From assembly GCA_963920525.1 (NCBI GenBank), contig OY986436.1:176729361-176793360 (forward strand): a stretch of DNA of 64,000 nucleotides. Reading direction: 5' to 3'. Source of the stretch: Dichetophora obliterata. Taxonomy: Eukaryota; Arthropoda; Insecta; Diptera; Sciomyzidae. Numbering within the stretch: position 1 is the first letter of the stretch; each line of letters starts with the position of its first letter. Shown here piece after piece: positions 12,256 through 22,998 of this stretch. The notes below the pieces were generated by a model. That model was not told where the DNA came from, did not search any database, and saw only the letters and a program-made list of their open reading frames with translations. Made by a program: the position numbers and the translations under genes.

Positions 12256-12425
12256 TTTTATGCAATTGCATATGTTGCATATTCTGCACATTGCATACAT
12301 TCTGCATATGGTATATATCTTGAATACTCTGAATATATCTTGAATACGTTGCATACAACTTGCATACACTGTCTACAACTTGCATACAATTTGCATACAT
12401 CTTGCATATGTTGCATATATCGTGT
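12256..12425. repeat. Minisatellite, about 10-11-bp TTGCATACA-type unit
   Basis: Variants of TTGCATA(C/T)A(N) recur more than a dozen times, with a related TTGAATA subset at 12325-12345. Spacing is roughly 10-11 bases with local irregularity. Minus-strand reading frames rich in Met, Cys, Tyr and Gln across this region are translation artefacts of the repeat. Confidence 0.85.
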
Positions 12426-12930
12426 CGATAAGCAATAATCGCTTAAGTCAACTTCACATAAAACTGAGTTATTGATGAAGCTATGTTCCAAGCATAAAGC
12501 ACTATGAACAGATAAAATCTGGAGCTTGTTGCGTAACCTAAGCCAAAACTTGACACGAAAAGTATAGATCTTTTCATATAACTTATATGGTGATTGAAAA
12601 CTTTGAAGCAAGATTTCTCAAAACTTTGAAATTTTGACTTAACCCATTCAATACGGACTTTTTTCAAAGACACGAGCTCTGTCAATGGCCTTGGGGCATA
12701 AAATTGCAATAGCGTCTCCTTTTTATACTAATTACGAACAATGGAATTAAATTATGCGTAAATAATCGCATGGCATGCAAAAATGATGGGATGAAAATAT
12801 ATTACAATATATGAGGCATATTCTGAGAAAAAAACTACCGTAAAAAAGTTTTTGTTGTCAATGCATTGTGTTGAAGTATATATAAAAATAAGTATGTAGA
12901 GTAAATTTTTAGGTCTGTATAATAAGGGGC
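12426..12930. other. Non-coding; one 29-base segment shared with 52.9 kb
   Basis: Positions 12571-12605, read in reverse complement, share TTTTCAATC-CCATATAA plus GTTATATG with 52922-52957. Otherwise nothing recognised. Confidence 0.45.
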
Positions 12931-13187
12931 ATTATTATTTTCAAATGGCAATATCCTTTTTCCATATCAATAGATTTAAAAAATTTACATGTGTTTTCTG
13001 TAGAGAATTTTCCAAACTTTTGAATGAAATAATTGATTATTTTAAAAAAATTTAGTTTTGTCAAAAAAAAGCAAAACATTTTTTTATTTTGCCCCTCTTT
13101 GTCCACTTCAAATTTTTCCAAAATTACCCTAAAATGTTCCTTATTTTATAAAATTACCACCCAAGTTTCATTTTGGGGGATTAAAAT
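12931..13187. repeat. Left long inverted arm of a decayed DNA transposon
   Basis: This segment is the reverse complement of 23691-23936 over about 245 bases at roughly 85% identity by eye; shared landmarks are ATTTTAATCCCCCAAAATGA, ACATTTTAGGGTA, AAGTTTGGAAAATTCT and CTATTGATATGGAAAAA. The two arms face each other across the transposase-like pseudogene, as expected for terminal or subterminal inverted repeats of that element. The outer tip on this side (near GGGGCATTAT, 12920-12932) has no counterpart on the right, where an RTE fragment abuts. They could instead be two unrelated insertions of one repeat. Confidence 0.7.
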
Positions 13188-13942
13188 GAAACTCATCAAT
13201 ATTCTGCATTTATTATTATCATTTTCATCGTAGTGTTGTGACATGTTATTTAGGAATTTTTGAGTAAACAACATTTTTTGGAATATCTTAAGTAGGTCAC
13301 CTTACATTTTTACAAATTCATTGAATAAAAAATTTCCGGACTTCAAATCTATGTATAGATTGCTATAAAAAAATAGTGAATTAAAACGGATAAAAGTAAA
13401 ATCATGACATCATCCCAACACATGATATAATTAGAATACCACAGCTTTTATAGAAATTAGTTAATTTTAGTTGAATTTAACATAATAAGTGAATATATTT
13501 GCTTTGTTATTAGATGAAATATATACTGATTACTCGGAATAGCATAAAAAGTGACACTTTTGCTTTCACTTTTCTGCTTGATTACGCTCATTTCCTACAG
13601 CTGAGTCCTTACACAGCTGTATCTATATTTTGGTACGCTCTTCGAAACATCGCTTTTTGAAATGTCCAGAGTATTAATATTCGATGATATTAATTTGTTG
13701 ACCTATTTACAAAAAATAATGCCATTTTATAAATGTTTAAATCCTTTTAACTTTACAAACCATAAAATGTTCGTAATATCTAAATGTTCGTAATATCGAC
13801 GGATTAAAAATTAATGGCAAAAACGTACCAACAACAATGTTTCTGTGCGATACATGTCACCAAAAAGTTTCCAAAGAAGGTTGGCCTGATAATTTTTTTC
13901 ACTGAAATTCTTAACATTTTAACACCAGAAGTAATCACGTAA

Positions 13943-14375
13943 TCCGAATCAGAGAAGGAATTGGAAAATGTTTGGTCTCCTGATGAGAAAGATTTAGACA
14001 ACGTCGGAAATGCTTTCCATTTTACCAAAATAGTTGAGAAATTGATAAATTTATTTCAAAATCCACTCAAAAACAATTTTAAAAGAAAGGTAATTTTGAT
14101 TCTTATGCCTGATTCATGGAGCCAAAGAAAAATTGCAAAAATATTTGGTTGCTCACGGTCATTTGTAATAAAAGCAAGAAAAGGGACAGAAAATAAAAAT
14201 TGTGGACATTCCTTATCTAAAGAAGTAAAAATGTGGTAAAAAACTTCTATGAAAATGACATAAATAGTCATCTTTTACCAGGCAAAAAAGATTTTATATC
14301 GGTCAAGCAAGCAGATGAATACACAAAAGCGTCTAGTTTTATGCAACCTTGCAAAACTTTTTAACCTTTTTAACC
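13943..14375 (+). pseudogene. Transposase-like pseudogene, N-terminal piece
   Basis: After an in-frame TAA near 13943 the frame reads SESEKELENVW, then a helix-turn-helix-like stretch at about 14099-14175 (PDSWSQRKIAKIFGCSRSFV), then NFYENDINSHLLPGKKDFIS (about 14239-14300, after a stop at 14237-14239) and, one frameshift later, QKRLVLCNLAKLF. This order matches a widespread group of arthropod uncharacterised proteins with patterns like SWSxxKIxxxF, FYxxDxxSRxxPGKKDxVSV and QKRLLLCNLKELY. Function is inferred as DNA binding by a transposase. A possible C-x2-C pair (LCDTCHQKVSKEG, about 13835-13875) lies upstream. The gene continues at 15484 after a 1.1-kb interruption. Confidence 0.65.
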
Positions 14376-15483
14376 TTTAACTACGGAGGTGAATATTTTT
14401 AACATAGTCTGTGACGTGGTGGTAAATTTTACCCCATTTTTCTTTTACAAAAAAATTCTAATAAAACGAAGATTTTTAAATAATTTCTTGTTTAAAAACA
14501 AGTTTCAATATTTTTATTTAAAATCAATACAAAACTTACGTTTGAAAATCTGAAATCTATTGAAAAATATTTAAATCTATGACTTAATAACATCAAATAC
14601 AAATAATTTTTTTTTAAATTGAGCAATATATATTCAGAATTTTTTCAAAAAGATCCTTCCCTTCAAAAAAATATATCTCAAGTTTTGTTCTTTTTTGTCT
14701 TTATTTATTAAAACTAATCAATACATTTCATCCGTAATAGTTTATATATTTGAAGTTTTGTTCATTTTTATGTGTCTATATTAATTTAAACTTATCAATA
14801 CATACTCCTTTTACATTAATCGTGTTTCTTTTTCCTTTATTTTTCTGGAGTTGAATACATTCTATCAGAAATATGTCAGAAGATTTTTTTAACAATTAAA
14901 AGGAAGGTGAAATAAAGGTGGCCAAAAACATCGAGAAAGTGATATAAAACTTGTTGGTATCTATGTTGCAGCTACATAAGCTTAATATAATTTTTTCGAA
15001 AATTAGTTCTATCGAGTTGGGATCATAATTCGTACATTTTTGGGCTTACTGCAACATTGTTTTCTGTTTTTCCATCAGAAAATATTACATAATGAAACTG
15101 CTTACAAATATTTTTCGTAGTAGTTTGCGTTCTTTTTATATGACCTCTTAAAAATGAAATTTCTGAAATATTTAAAATTTTTTATATTAATTCACTAATA
15201 TCTTGAAAACCAATTACCGTAGTCAAAAAGTAATGTAAATTTCCAGTTAAACCACTCATTTAACATAGAGAATGACCTTTAAAATAAGTTATGGAGTCAA
15301 AAATAAATTTTTATTCCGGTTTTAAAGTTGACAGAAAAAAATGGTATGTAAAAAAGTGGAAAACGAGTTGGAGGGACCTCTAAACGTTAATATTTTTCAA
15401 TAAAATTTTCAGGAACTTATTTTTAGACATTATCGAAGCTATTTCTCAAATACTTTCCCCAAAAATTAAAACTTCGTTTTTTT
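14376..15483. other. 1.1-kb interruption inside the transposase-like gene
   Basis: About 45 expected residues (the segment before the conserved C-x-C-T-x-H-x-N motif) are missing here and replaced by 1.1 kb of AT-rich DNA without coding sense. There are no GT/AG junctions at the right places for an intron and no terminal repeats or target duplication that I can see, so the event type is unknown. Confidence 0.5.
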
Positions 15484-16562
15484 TCTGGTCACTCTAATGT
15501 ACATATCATGAAAATTTACAATCAATGATTGATGGTGCTTCTATCTCTTCTTTGAAACAGAATCTGCTGATTTAAAGCTCACTTCGTACAAAGATTTCTT
15601 TAAAATTATGGTCTGTGATACCCCTACACCAAGTTGTCACTTTGAAGAGTGTCAAAAATGTCAACACAATGTTGATACCATTAAGAACTACCTGGAAGAG
15701 CTTTTTGAAAGTGAAGGTATTGACAAAATAGAGTATGAAATATGTGAAAGCACAGATCGATCAAAATTAATAACTCAACTGCAGGAAACTAATAAATTTT
15801 TAGAAAACTAACGTAAAAAATTGATTTCTTTAAGGCGACATGATTTTGCAGCTAGACAACAAGCAAGCTACTTATCACTCAGAAAACAAATACTTCAAGA
15901 AGGAGAACTGCTAGTTTCCTGTGATTTCGCAGAAAACTATGCAATTATTGCCCAAAATGCTGCTCAAACGTTGGAAAAATTGGAACAATAACCAAGTGTC
16001 CATCCATACCGTTGTATATTATTATGTACAAAATCCAGATTTAAGATTCCAGAGTATGACAATTCTTTCCGATGATCTAAAGCACAATACCGTAGCTGTC
16101 CATGCTTTCTAAAAAATTCTTATGCATCATTTGCGTAAGAGAAATATACCGTTATTCAAAATAATATATTATACTGACGGTGCAGCTCAACATAATAAAA
16201 ATCGGTTTAATTTTTTTAACCTTATGAAGCTCAAGGAAGATTTTGATGTTGGCGCTGAATGGCATTTTCATGCGATAGCGCATGGGAAAGGGCCCTTTGA
16301 CGGCAAAGGTGGAAATCTTGAAAGATTAGCAGAACGCGCGAGCTTGCAACTTTCTCCTTCTGAACAAATTTTAACAGCTGAGGCACTTTTTAATTGGTCG
16401 AAAAAAAATCTGTTAAGTACATCTGTGTTCTTTTCTTCGCAAGAAGAACACAATATTCTTGAGGCTTCTTTAATAGAAAGATTTTCTGTAGCAAAAACGA
16501 TTCATGGTACTCAGAAGTATAATTCATTCATACCTTTGGGCAATGACCACATTTCTTTAAAG
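15484..16562 (+). pseudogene. Transposase-like pseudogene, catalytic core piece
   Basis: The frame resumes with CTYHENLQSMIDGA (about 15498-15539), then SYKDFFKIMVCDT, a cysteine cluster CHFEECQKCQHN (15644-15679), STDRSKLITQL, RQQASYLSLRKQILQEGELL, CDFAENYAIIAQNAAQ (15921-15968), WNNNQVSIHTVVYYY, ILSDDLKHNT, YTDGAAQHNKNRFNF (16155-16200), AEWHFHAIAHGKGPFDGKGG (16257-16316) and LERLAERASL. The DFAEN, TDGA and AEWHF acidic residues are candidates for a DDE-type triad; that is inference. Damage is light: an in-frame TAA at 15809, one frameshift near 15965 and a TAA at 16110. The frame breaks off at the hAT target duplication CTTTAAAG (16555-16562) and continues at 22928. Confidence 0.72.
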
Positions 16563-17512
16563 CAGGGCTGGGCATTCTAACACAGTCACATTTTATTTTG
16601 TCTTGTTAGTATTGGTGCGCTCTCGAATAGCGCACACTGAGCGAAATAGTTGTCACAATTATCTAGATTTGCAAGTTTGTATGTTTATATCACTACACAA
16701 ACTGTTCTATGTGTTTATTTTGTATTTGATGTTTTTATTTTTAGTCATCGGTATTGTTTATTATTTCTTCTATGTCATTATTGCTCGAGCATTTTATTAT
16801 AAGTAAATAAATAATATTAGTTTGCTTTCAGTGGCAAACTAAAAATTCTGCTTCTCCAGAAAGGTTCTCTGCGAAACAGAAATCACATTCCAATTCAGAT
16901 TCAAACATTGTTTTTAGTTGTTTTGTTTTGTTTTTATTTCAATATTATAAAATGTTATTTGATACGAATAATCAAAATTGACGACGTTGGAGCCAGACTG
17001 ATCTAAGCGGCATTTTTATCAAAAATGATATTATTTTATCAAAAATGACACAATGGCATAAAAAACTCATAATTCTTCCATGCCATACTTATTTAATTGC
17101 ACCTCAACGGTTTTCTTCTTGAGAAATCGCAACATCTCACTATAGAATTGCCATACTGATCTAAGAAATGAAGTGCACTTAGATTATTATGATCTCAATT
17201 TTATCAGAGTTGTTACCGTTTATGGAAAACCAAAGTGATCTAAGTGCAATAAAGAAACAATACATTATCGTGTTATTACCAATTTTCTTTATATCATATC
17301 TATGTTTATATACTTAGTGTATTCCCTTAATACTTTTTCAACTGCTGCAGATACTACAATTTTTACATAACACAAGGAAACCCTAACAGATCTGTCAAAC
17401 TGCACATTTACACATGTGGCATGTGTAAACGCTAGGTTAGGCTTGCGATTATCTATTTTCTTATTCATAAATATTTTAATTGAAAAAGTGTTACGCTGGA
17501 ATTGTGAATATT

Positions 17513-19740
17513 ATGACATTACAATCTTCACCTCGGTCATCTCCATCAACTTCATCTATGAATAGAGATTTTTCAAGTTATCATTCTTCTTACCATCCAG
17601 ACAAAAATGAAGAAAGTTCCACAGAATTAGAAAGCAATGATGATATGTATGTTCTGCTTTTGTGCTTCTGGTGTGGGTTACAGCTGATGCTATTATTTAC
17701 AGATAATGAAGAAGTCACAGCAAATTCAGATGGTTTTATTGGTAATTTGGGGGAAATAGACAATCCAGATTTCGATGATCGTGTCAGAGGAAGAAAAAAA
17801 ATTCGAAATTTCGACAATTAGACCAAAAATATAAGAAAGCGAAATAGAACAGCAGGCAAAGAATATACCAATGTACGAGGAAATGTTGTGCCGACCAAAC
17901 AATTTACACCATTTGTATGTACTGTAGGTAGCCGCATAAATTATGTACGCCAATTCATGCTATTTCATAAAAGAGTATGCAAAAGTTTCTTTTTAAAAGT
18001 CCTGCAAATATCTAACAAGAGATTAGATTATACATTAAGGTAAAAAAAATCTGTTTTTGGAATTGCGGAAAGGGACAAGAGAGGACGACATGTACCTTCT
18101 AAAAGTTGACATGGATAACAGCTTCCCAAAATATGTAAGTCACTATGGAGAAAGACGATAAACCCGCTAATGTTTACGCTCAGACCTTTCAATCAACAAA
18201 ATGTATGAACTTTTTAAAGCAAAATGCGAGTCAAAAGGAAAACCAATATTAAAAAAAGTACCTTAGTCAAAACATTTACAACCGAGTTTAATTTACACTT
18301 TTATATACCTAAGGCAGATACTTGTAAAACCTGTGATATGCTCGATATCTCAATAAAATCTGAAGAAGACCTACAAAAATGCATAGCTTTAAAGAAGCAA
18401 AAAATGAGCATATTAAACTTGCCGTCAAAGTACGCAACATATTAAATGACTGCAAAGGTAAAGTGAAAACTGATGAATCCTTATTACTAGCTTCTTTTGA
18501 CCTAGAACGAACCCTGCCTCTTCCTTATTTGAACACTGGAGAAGTTTATTATTTAAGACAACTGCAAATGCTTAACTTTGAGATTCATGCTTATACAAAG
18601 GAAGGAGAAAAAAAATCTTAATGAATATGTGGCCAGAACATTGTGGGGCTAGAGGCTGTTCAGAACTTTCTTGAAGATTCCGTGCCAGACACCGTCAAAT
18701 CTCTATATTTTTTAGCGACTGTTGCTCTGGTCAAAACAGAAACTCTAATGTTTTGCACTTTATGATGTTTTTGGTTAATAAATCGCCATATCTAGAAACG
18801 ATCACCATACACTATCTCGTCAGTGGCCATACTTACCTGCCTAACGACACCGACTTCCCTTTTTTAAGTCGAGAACAAAAACTAAGTCTGATATCTATAC
18901 ACCACAGTGGCGGCCGTAACCTAGTGGGTATAGTGCGTGGCCCCTAAGCTAAAGAACCGCGGTAGCCCAGGTTCAATTCCAGCTCAGACAGAAAAGTTTT
19001 TTTCAATTGAATTAATTTTTCTGTTCGGTCGTCACCTCTCTGCAGACAATGGCAAACCTCAGAGAGTAAAAATTGCCATGTAAAGCTTCTTGAGAACATA
19101 AGCCATTCGGAATCGGCATAAAACACGTAGCTCCAGTTCTCGATCATTTGTGATCAAACATTTAATAACACACACAACACAATTGATCAATAGAAGCTAG
19201 GTCAAAGTCCTTCCAAGGGTTGAAATGGCCAGTTTATTTAATTTTTTTTTATATCTATACACCAGAAGATGGGATGAAGCTCGTCCGTGACTGCAGAAAG
19301 CAAAACCCTTTGAAGTACGAGATATGAAAAATAAATTCCTTGATTTTGAAAGCCTCACAGGACTATTTAAAGGGTATTACATTATATTAAGAGAAGGCGC
19401 AAAAATTTCCAAGATGCGAAAGATAAAGTTTTGTAAAGATTCAAGTTTAATCAATTACAATAATAATTACACGGAAAAATATGAAACGGTTGATCTGAAA
19501 CCAAATGATATGGATGCCGAAACTTTTTTTTTAAACCTGAAGAATTATACACCGGAAAAAGCCCCCTAAACCAGACTAATATCGTATCAAAAAATGCAAG
19601 ATATAAGAAAAATTATAAAATTCGTGCCTCCCATCCATCATCAGTTTTACTTGACATTACCACATGCTCCTAGAAGAAGTGGCAATCAGGAAGCACTAGC
19701 TGATGAAAACTTATTGCCTGCCGTGATAGATGATGATTAA
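17513..19740 (+). pseudogene. Sola-like transposase, broken by stops, frameshifts and a SINE
   Basis: The first ATG at 17513 opens a Ser-rich N-terminus (SSPRSSPSTSSMNRDF). After an in-frame TAG at 17819 the frame continues NIRKRNRTAGKEYTNVRG, CKSFFLKVLQISNKRL, GIAERDKRGRHVPSK (about 18058-18100), VSHYGERR, LSINKMYELFKAKCESKGKP, FTTEFNLHFYIPKADTCKTC (about 18277-18336), ASFDLERTLPLPYL (about 18490-18531), YYLRQLQMLNFEIH and SGHTYLPNDTDF (about 18822-18857). This is the motif order of a large arthropod/cnidarian transposase group (RGRH, HYxR, FNxxFxxPKxDTC, FDLxxxLPxP, YxRQLxxxNFxIH, GHxYLPNDxDF). A SINE with its duplication separates the DTDF region from the C-terminal part (about 19265-19740). 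At least four frameshifts or stops are present, so it is inactive. Confidence 0.72.
18905..19250 (+). mobile_element. tRNA-derived SINE (copy 2) with target duplication
   Basis: An exact 14-bp duplication ATATCTATACACCA flanks it (18891-18904 and 19251-19264). The head contains TAACCTAGTGGG (box A) and GGTTCAATTCC (box B); the body matches the 7361-7694 copy; the 3' end is a short T-rich run after CCAGTTTATTTAA. The insertion split the Sola-like transposase after its GHTYLPNDTDF region. The long duplication is typical of LINE-mediated insertion. Confidence 0.95.
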
Positions 19741-20304
19741 GATGTGATTTATCTTATGATGTCAAAGTACATTGTTTTTCCTGTACCTACATTTTTAATA
19801 TATTTTTCAAATTTGTGTAATGCCATAGTGATCTAAGTAATTTGTTCTTCGCAAAAATAAGAATATTTGCTTTATTAAATAAGCTATATAGATAAAACTT
19901 GGTCATAATATATTTCATACTCATCAGAAGCACATTTACAAAAAAAAAATAAATAATAAAAACCCCATATGTATCTCACAAGACCGCATAACGCGTTTCC
20001 TTAATTTTCTCAGAAACTTACTTTTGTGCCGTAGATCAGTCTGGCTCCAACGTCGTCAATTATAATCAAAACCTCAAAAAATTAAGCACAGAGAAATTAA
20101 TTAATACAAATAATATGAAAAAATAATGCAAAGAATCTTCATAGGCAATATGAAATTCTATGAAATAAAAAATCCATAAGAATTATGAATCTACAAATCA
20201 TAATGTGGATTTTTTAAGAGTGTATATTAAGTTTCCGACATAGGTCTTCACAGCATCATCGTCAGCGAACGACTGAATAGTATTCTCTTCTGTTGTGAGT
20301 TTTA

Positions 20305-21230
20305 CTGTCTGACCAGAATCATGTCGTTGTCGTGTCGGCAGGCAGAGCGCTGACAGAGACAATGCAAACCTTACAGTGCACCCTAAACAAGTGCGCGTTG
20401 TGCTGCGTACCCAAGCGCCACGCAACTTTATTTTACGCTTAACCTAAACAAGTGCGCTGCGGAAAGAACTGCTGCTCTCGAACCAGCTCAGTCTGATGGT
20501 TTAAAAATCTTAAAAAACTTTTAGTATTGTGTAAAAATCTATTAATATTGCAAATACTTCTATTTGGAATTGAGATTAGTTAATTAATAGCAGCTGATTG
20601 CTCTTTGTTCTAATACTTTGGTTTTATGCAGCCAACTTCACATCAGAACGCACTGTCAAAATTGGAAATTCGATTCATGTTGCGGTAGTCCGGTGCGTGT
20701 TTCGGTAGGCTTCATACAAAATGTATGTGCATGAGCCGATTTTGACAGTTAAACCACGCACGCGCACTTGTTTAGGGTGGACTGTTATGGGAGAAAATTT
20801 CGGCAGAATACGACAACGAAAACGCCAAGATAGAAATGTTTCTATTTCTATTTTGACTTTGTCGTTTATTTGATAGCTCTCTCAGCTTTTCTCTAAAAAT
20901 ATTGCCATATTTTAACAAAATTTGAAGAATCTGTCAACCAATGTAGCGAGTAAACAGTGTTCCTATTTGCTCTAATAATGATAGGAGTAGCCTTCAGTTG
21001 AAAATGCAGTAAATTTATATGAAGAGTATTGCAAAAAGTAGTGAAATAAATGGAAGTGGAGTAATTATTAGTTCAATCGGAGTACGATGAGAATACTGAA
21101 GCAAGTTCAAGAAAATCAAAAATGGCAGATTGATTAAAAGCAAAACTACAAAGCCAACGCTACAATTCTGGGCCAACTCTTAGCGATTCTCTTTCACCGA
21201 CACGACAACGACATGATTCTGGTCAGACAG
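20305..21230. mobile_element. TTA-flanked MITE (outer), PIF/Harbinger-like
   Basis: Near-perfect 34-35-bp terminal inverted repeats start CTGTCTGACCAGAATCATGT on the left (20305) and end with the complement on the right (21230). TTA lies directly outside both ends (20302-20304, 21231-21233). A 3-bp TWA duplication suggests PIF/Harbinger. Without the MITE nested in it (20374-20784) it is about 0.5 kb and has no coding capacity. It sits in the body of the hAT element, beside the Sola-like insertion. Confidence 0.8.
20374..20784. mobile_element. TTA-flanked MITE (inner), PIF/Harbinger-like
   Basis: Ends are inverted: CAGTGCACCCTAAACAAGTG on the left, and on the right the complement of CAGTCCACCCTAAACAAGTG; about 24 bases match with one mismatch. 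TTA flanks both sides (20371-20373, 20785-20787). An extra direct copy of CCTAAACAAGTGCGC lies inside at about 20441-20455. Length 411 bp, non-coding. Confidence 0.78.
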
Positions 21231-22910
21231 TTATGTACATGTAAAAAGTTACGCTCAGAGAGCGCTCAGTGAGCTATGGGATGACCACAGGTTTGATAAA
21301 TAACTTTTCCATTTTGGTATGCAAATTGAGAAAAAATTGTACTAAATGAAAAAAAAGTATGGCATAAATTTCTTTTACTCCACGCATACTGCGTTAACTT
21401 TGTCACTCCATTTGTAACGCTGACAAGGAGGCGTGGCATGTAAAGTACATAGAGTCTTGATCAGCATCACCTCCTGAGCCGATTTCGCTAGGTCAGTCTG
21501 TCATCAGGATTACAGCCGAAGTTTTAAAGCTATCGAATTGTAATTTTGTATATGTGTTTTTACAAGTCTTAAAAATTTCTAAAAATGACACAAAAATTAC
21601 TGTCATGATTAAAAATTTGTCCATAAGCTTTGGCCGAAAAAATTTAAATTATAATGGAAATTTTTTAAATCGAAAAAAAAGAACGTAACAATCACCCTCA
21701 CAAAGTGACTTAAACAAAATTGCAAAATCTCTGAAAATGCTACATGTAATGACTTGAAATTTGACATATGAATTTTGGTCTCAAATATTCATCATATATT
21801 TAAAATTTGTCAAAATAGTATAAAAACCACACCTACCTCCTAAAGAAAGTAACTATATGAAAATGGTAAAGTCTCTAAAAATACCCCAAAAATCGATTTA
21901 ATAAATTAAAATTATACACATATGCTAATATTAAATTTCACTTCATCAAAGCAACATAATTTTTAGTAATTCCACAAAAATTTTGTGTTTTTACAGCATA
22001 TTTAACAATTAATATTCCATATCTGAAACATTTTTTGCATTTGAAATTTCGCAAAATTGGATGAACACCACAACAACAATCTATACGAAGTGACGTCATA
22101 AAACTTTAAAAGCATGCATAACTAAGAATATACTTTGGGGGTATATTTGACCCAGTCGAAGATAATTCCTTGCTGGTTGTTATTTACATTTAAGTGAATG
22201 TGTTTTTAACAATTAATTTTTTTATAATTAAACACAAAGTTTTTTATAATCACAAAAATTAACACAAGTGGTCTTATAATATTCATAAAATGAAATCAAT
22301 AAAATCAATTAAAAAATCATATAAACATAAAGTTTAGAGGTCTTTGTATAATTCAAAAACAAAAATTTCTACAAACGTTCGAATTTCTCTTATTACTATA
22401 ATATAGAAAGGCCACTAATTTTTTTTTTAAATCAGGTTCTTCGCAGATGTCTTTAGGTCAACCACCCATCCACTCAAAATCTGACATAATTCAGCCGAAA
22501 AAAAGATTTTTTAAATGCTTATCAGGGCCTTTCTATGTTAAGGTAGCAAAAGAAATTAATGGGAAAATCTTTTCCTGTAATTGATTTTTATCAAACTTTG
22601 AAAATAAAATATTCGTTTAAAATTTGCTGTCGAATGAGAAATTGAAAGAATTTCTTAAGCAGTTTTATGTAAATCGTAGAAAATCGACTCTTTAACATAA
22701 TTTTTTATGTATTTTAGAGAGTACCAAAATTTAAAACTAGATAAATTGTTTAATTCTTTTAAATTGTTTGCTAACTGAGATTTCTAAATTCTATGTTTAT
22801 TATAGAGTGAAATAAAATGTACCGAAAATGCTTTGGTAGTAGGAAAGTAGGAAAAATATAAAAATGTACTAAAAAAGTACAATTGTACCGAAAATATCAA
22901 CCCTGGATGC
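21231..22910. other. Non-coding right part of the hAT element
   Basis: AT-rich, stop-filled in all frames, no hAT dimerisation-domain motifs seen. Short frames are absent or uninformative. Confidence 0.55.
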
Positions 22911-22927
22911 CCAGCGCTGCTTTAAAG

Positions 22928-22998
22928 GCATTTCTTCTTCTGAATCAACAATAGTTTTCCCATCAAACCGTGGACGTAAGCGTAAAAGCTTACTGTGA
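22928..22998 (+). pseudogene. Transposase-like pseudogene, C-terminal tail after the hAT insertion
   Basis: Immediately after the right copy of CTTTAAAG the sequence reads GISSSESTIVFPSNRGRKRK then SLL and a TGA stop at 22996-22998. The basic RGRKRK tail is the expected C-terminus of the gene broken at 16562. A one-base shift separates the two frames when the hAT element and one duplication are removed. Confidence 0.6.

Larger units (their letters stand above)
16980..20057 (+). mobile_element. Sola-like DNA transposon with a SINE inside
   Basis: Termini are inverted repeats of 26 bases: the left begins GACGACGTTGGAGCCAGACT and continues GATCTA; the right is its exact complement (20032-20057). 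Both sides carry AATT, read as a 4-bp target duplication. Subterminal copies of TGATCTAAG occur at about 16998, 17154, 17236 on the left and 19830 on the right, probably transposase binding sites. The interior encodes one broken transposase on the plus strand. The 4-bp AT-rich duplication and the protein motifs fit the Sola group; this family name is from memory and not tested. Confidence 0.82.
16563..22919. mobile_element. hAT-type element interrupting the transposase-like gene
   Basis: Left end CAGGGCTGGGCATTC (from 16563) and right end GATGCCCAGCGCTG (to 22919) are inverted copies, and both are flanked by the identical 8-bp sequence CTTTAAAG (16555-16562 and 22920-22927). An 8-bp duplication plus CAG...CTG ends is the hAT signature. 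The gene it split resumes immediately downstream. After subtracting later insertions (16980-20057 and 20305-21230) about 2.35 kb of its own sequence remains, with no hAT transposase motifs, so it is non-autonomous or too decayed to read. Confidence 0.88.

Noticed and set aside
12258..12611. Overlapping Cys/Met/Tyr-rich minus-strand proteins
   Set aside because: They are translations of a 10-11-bp minisatellite in several phases.
17646..17702. A 56-base intron (GTATGT...TTTACAG) in the Sola-like gene
   Set aside because: Splicing it would bring an immediate TAA in frame, while reading through stays open; no support for splicing.
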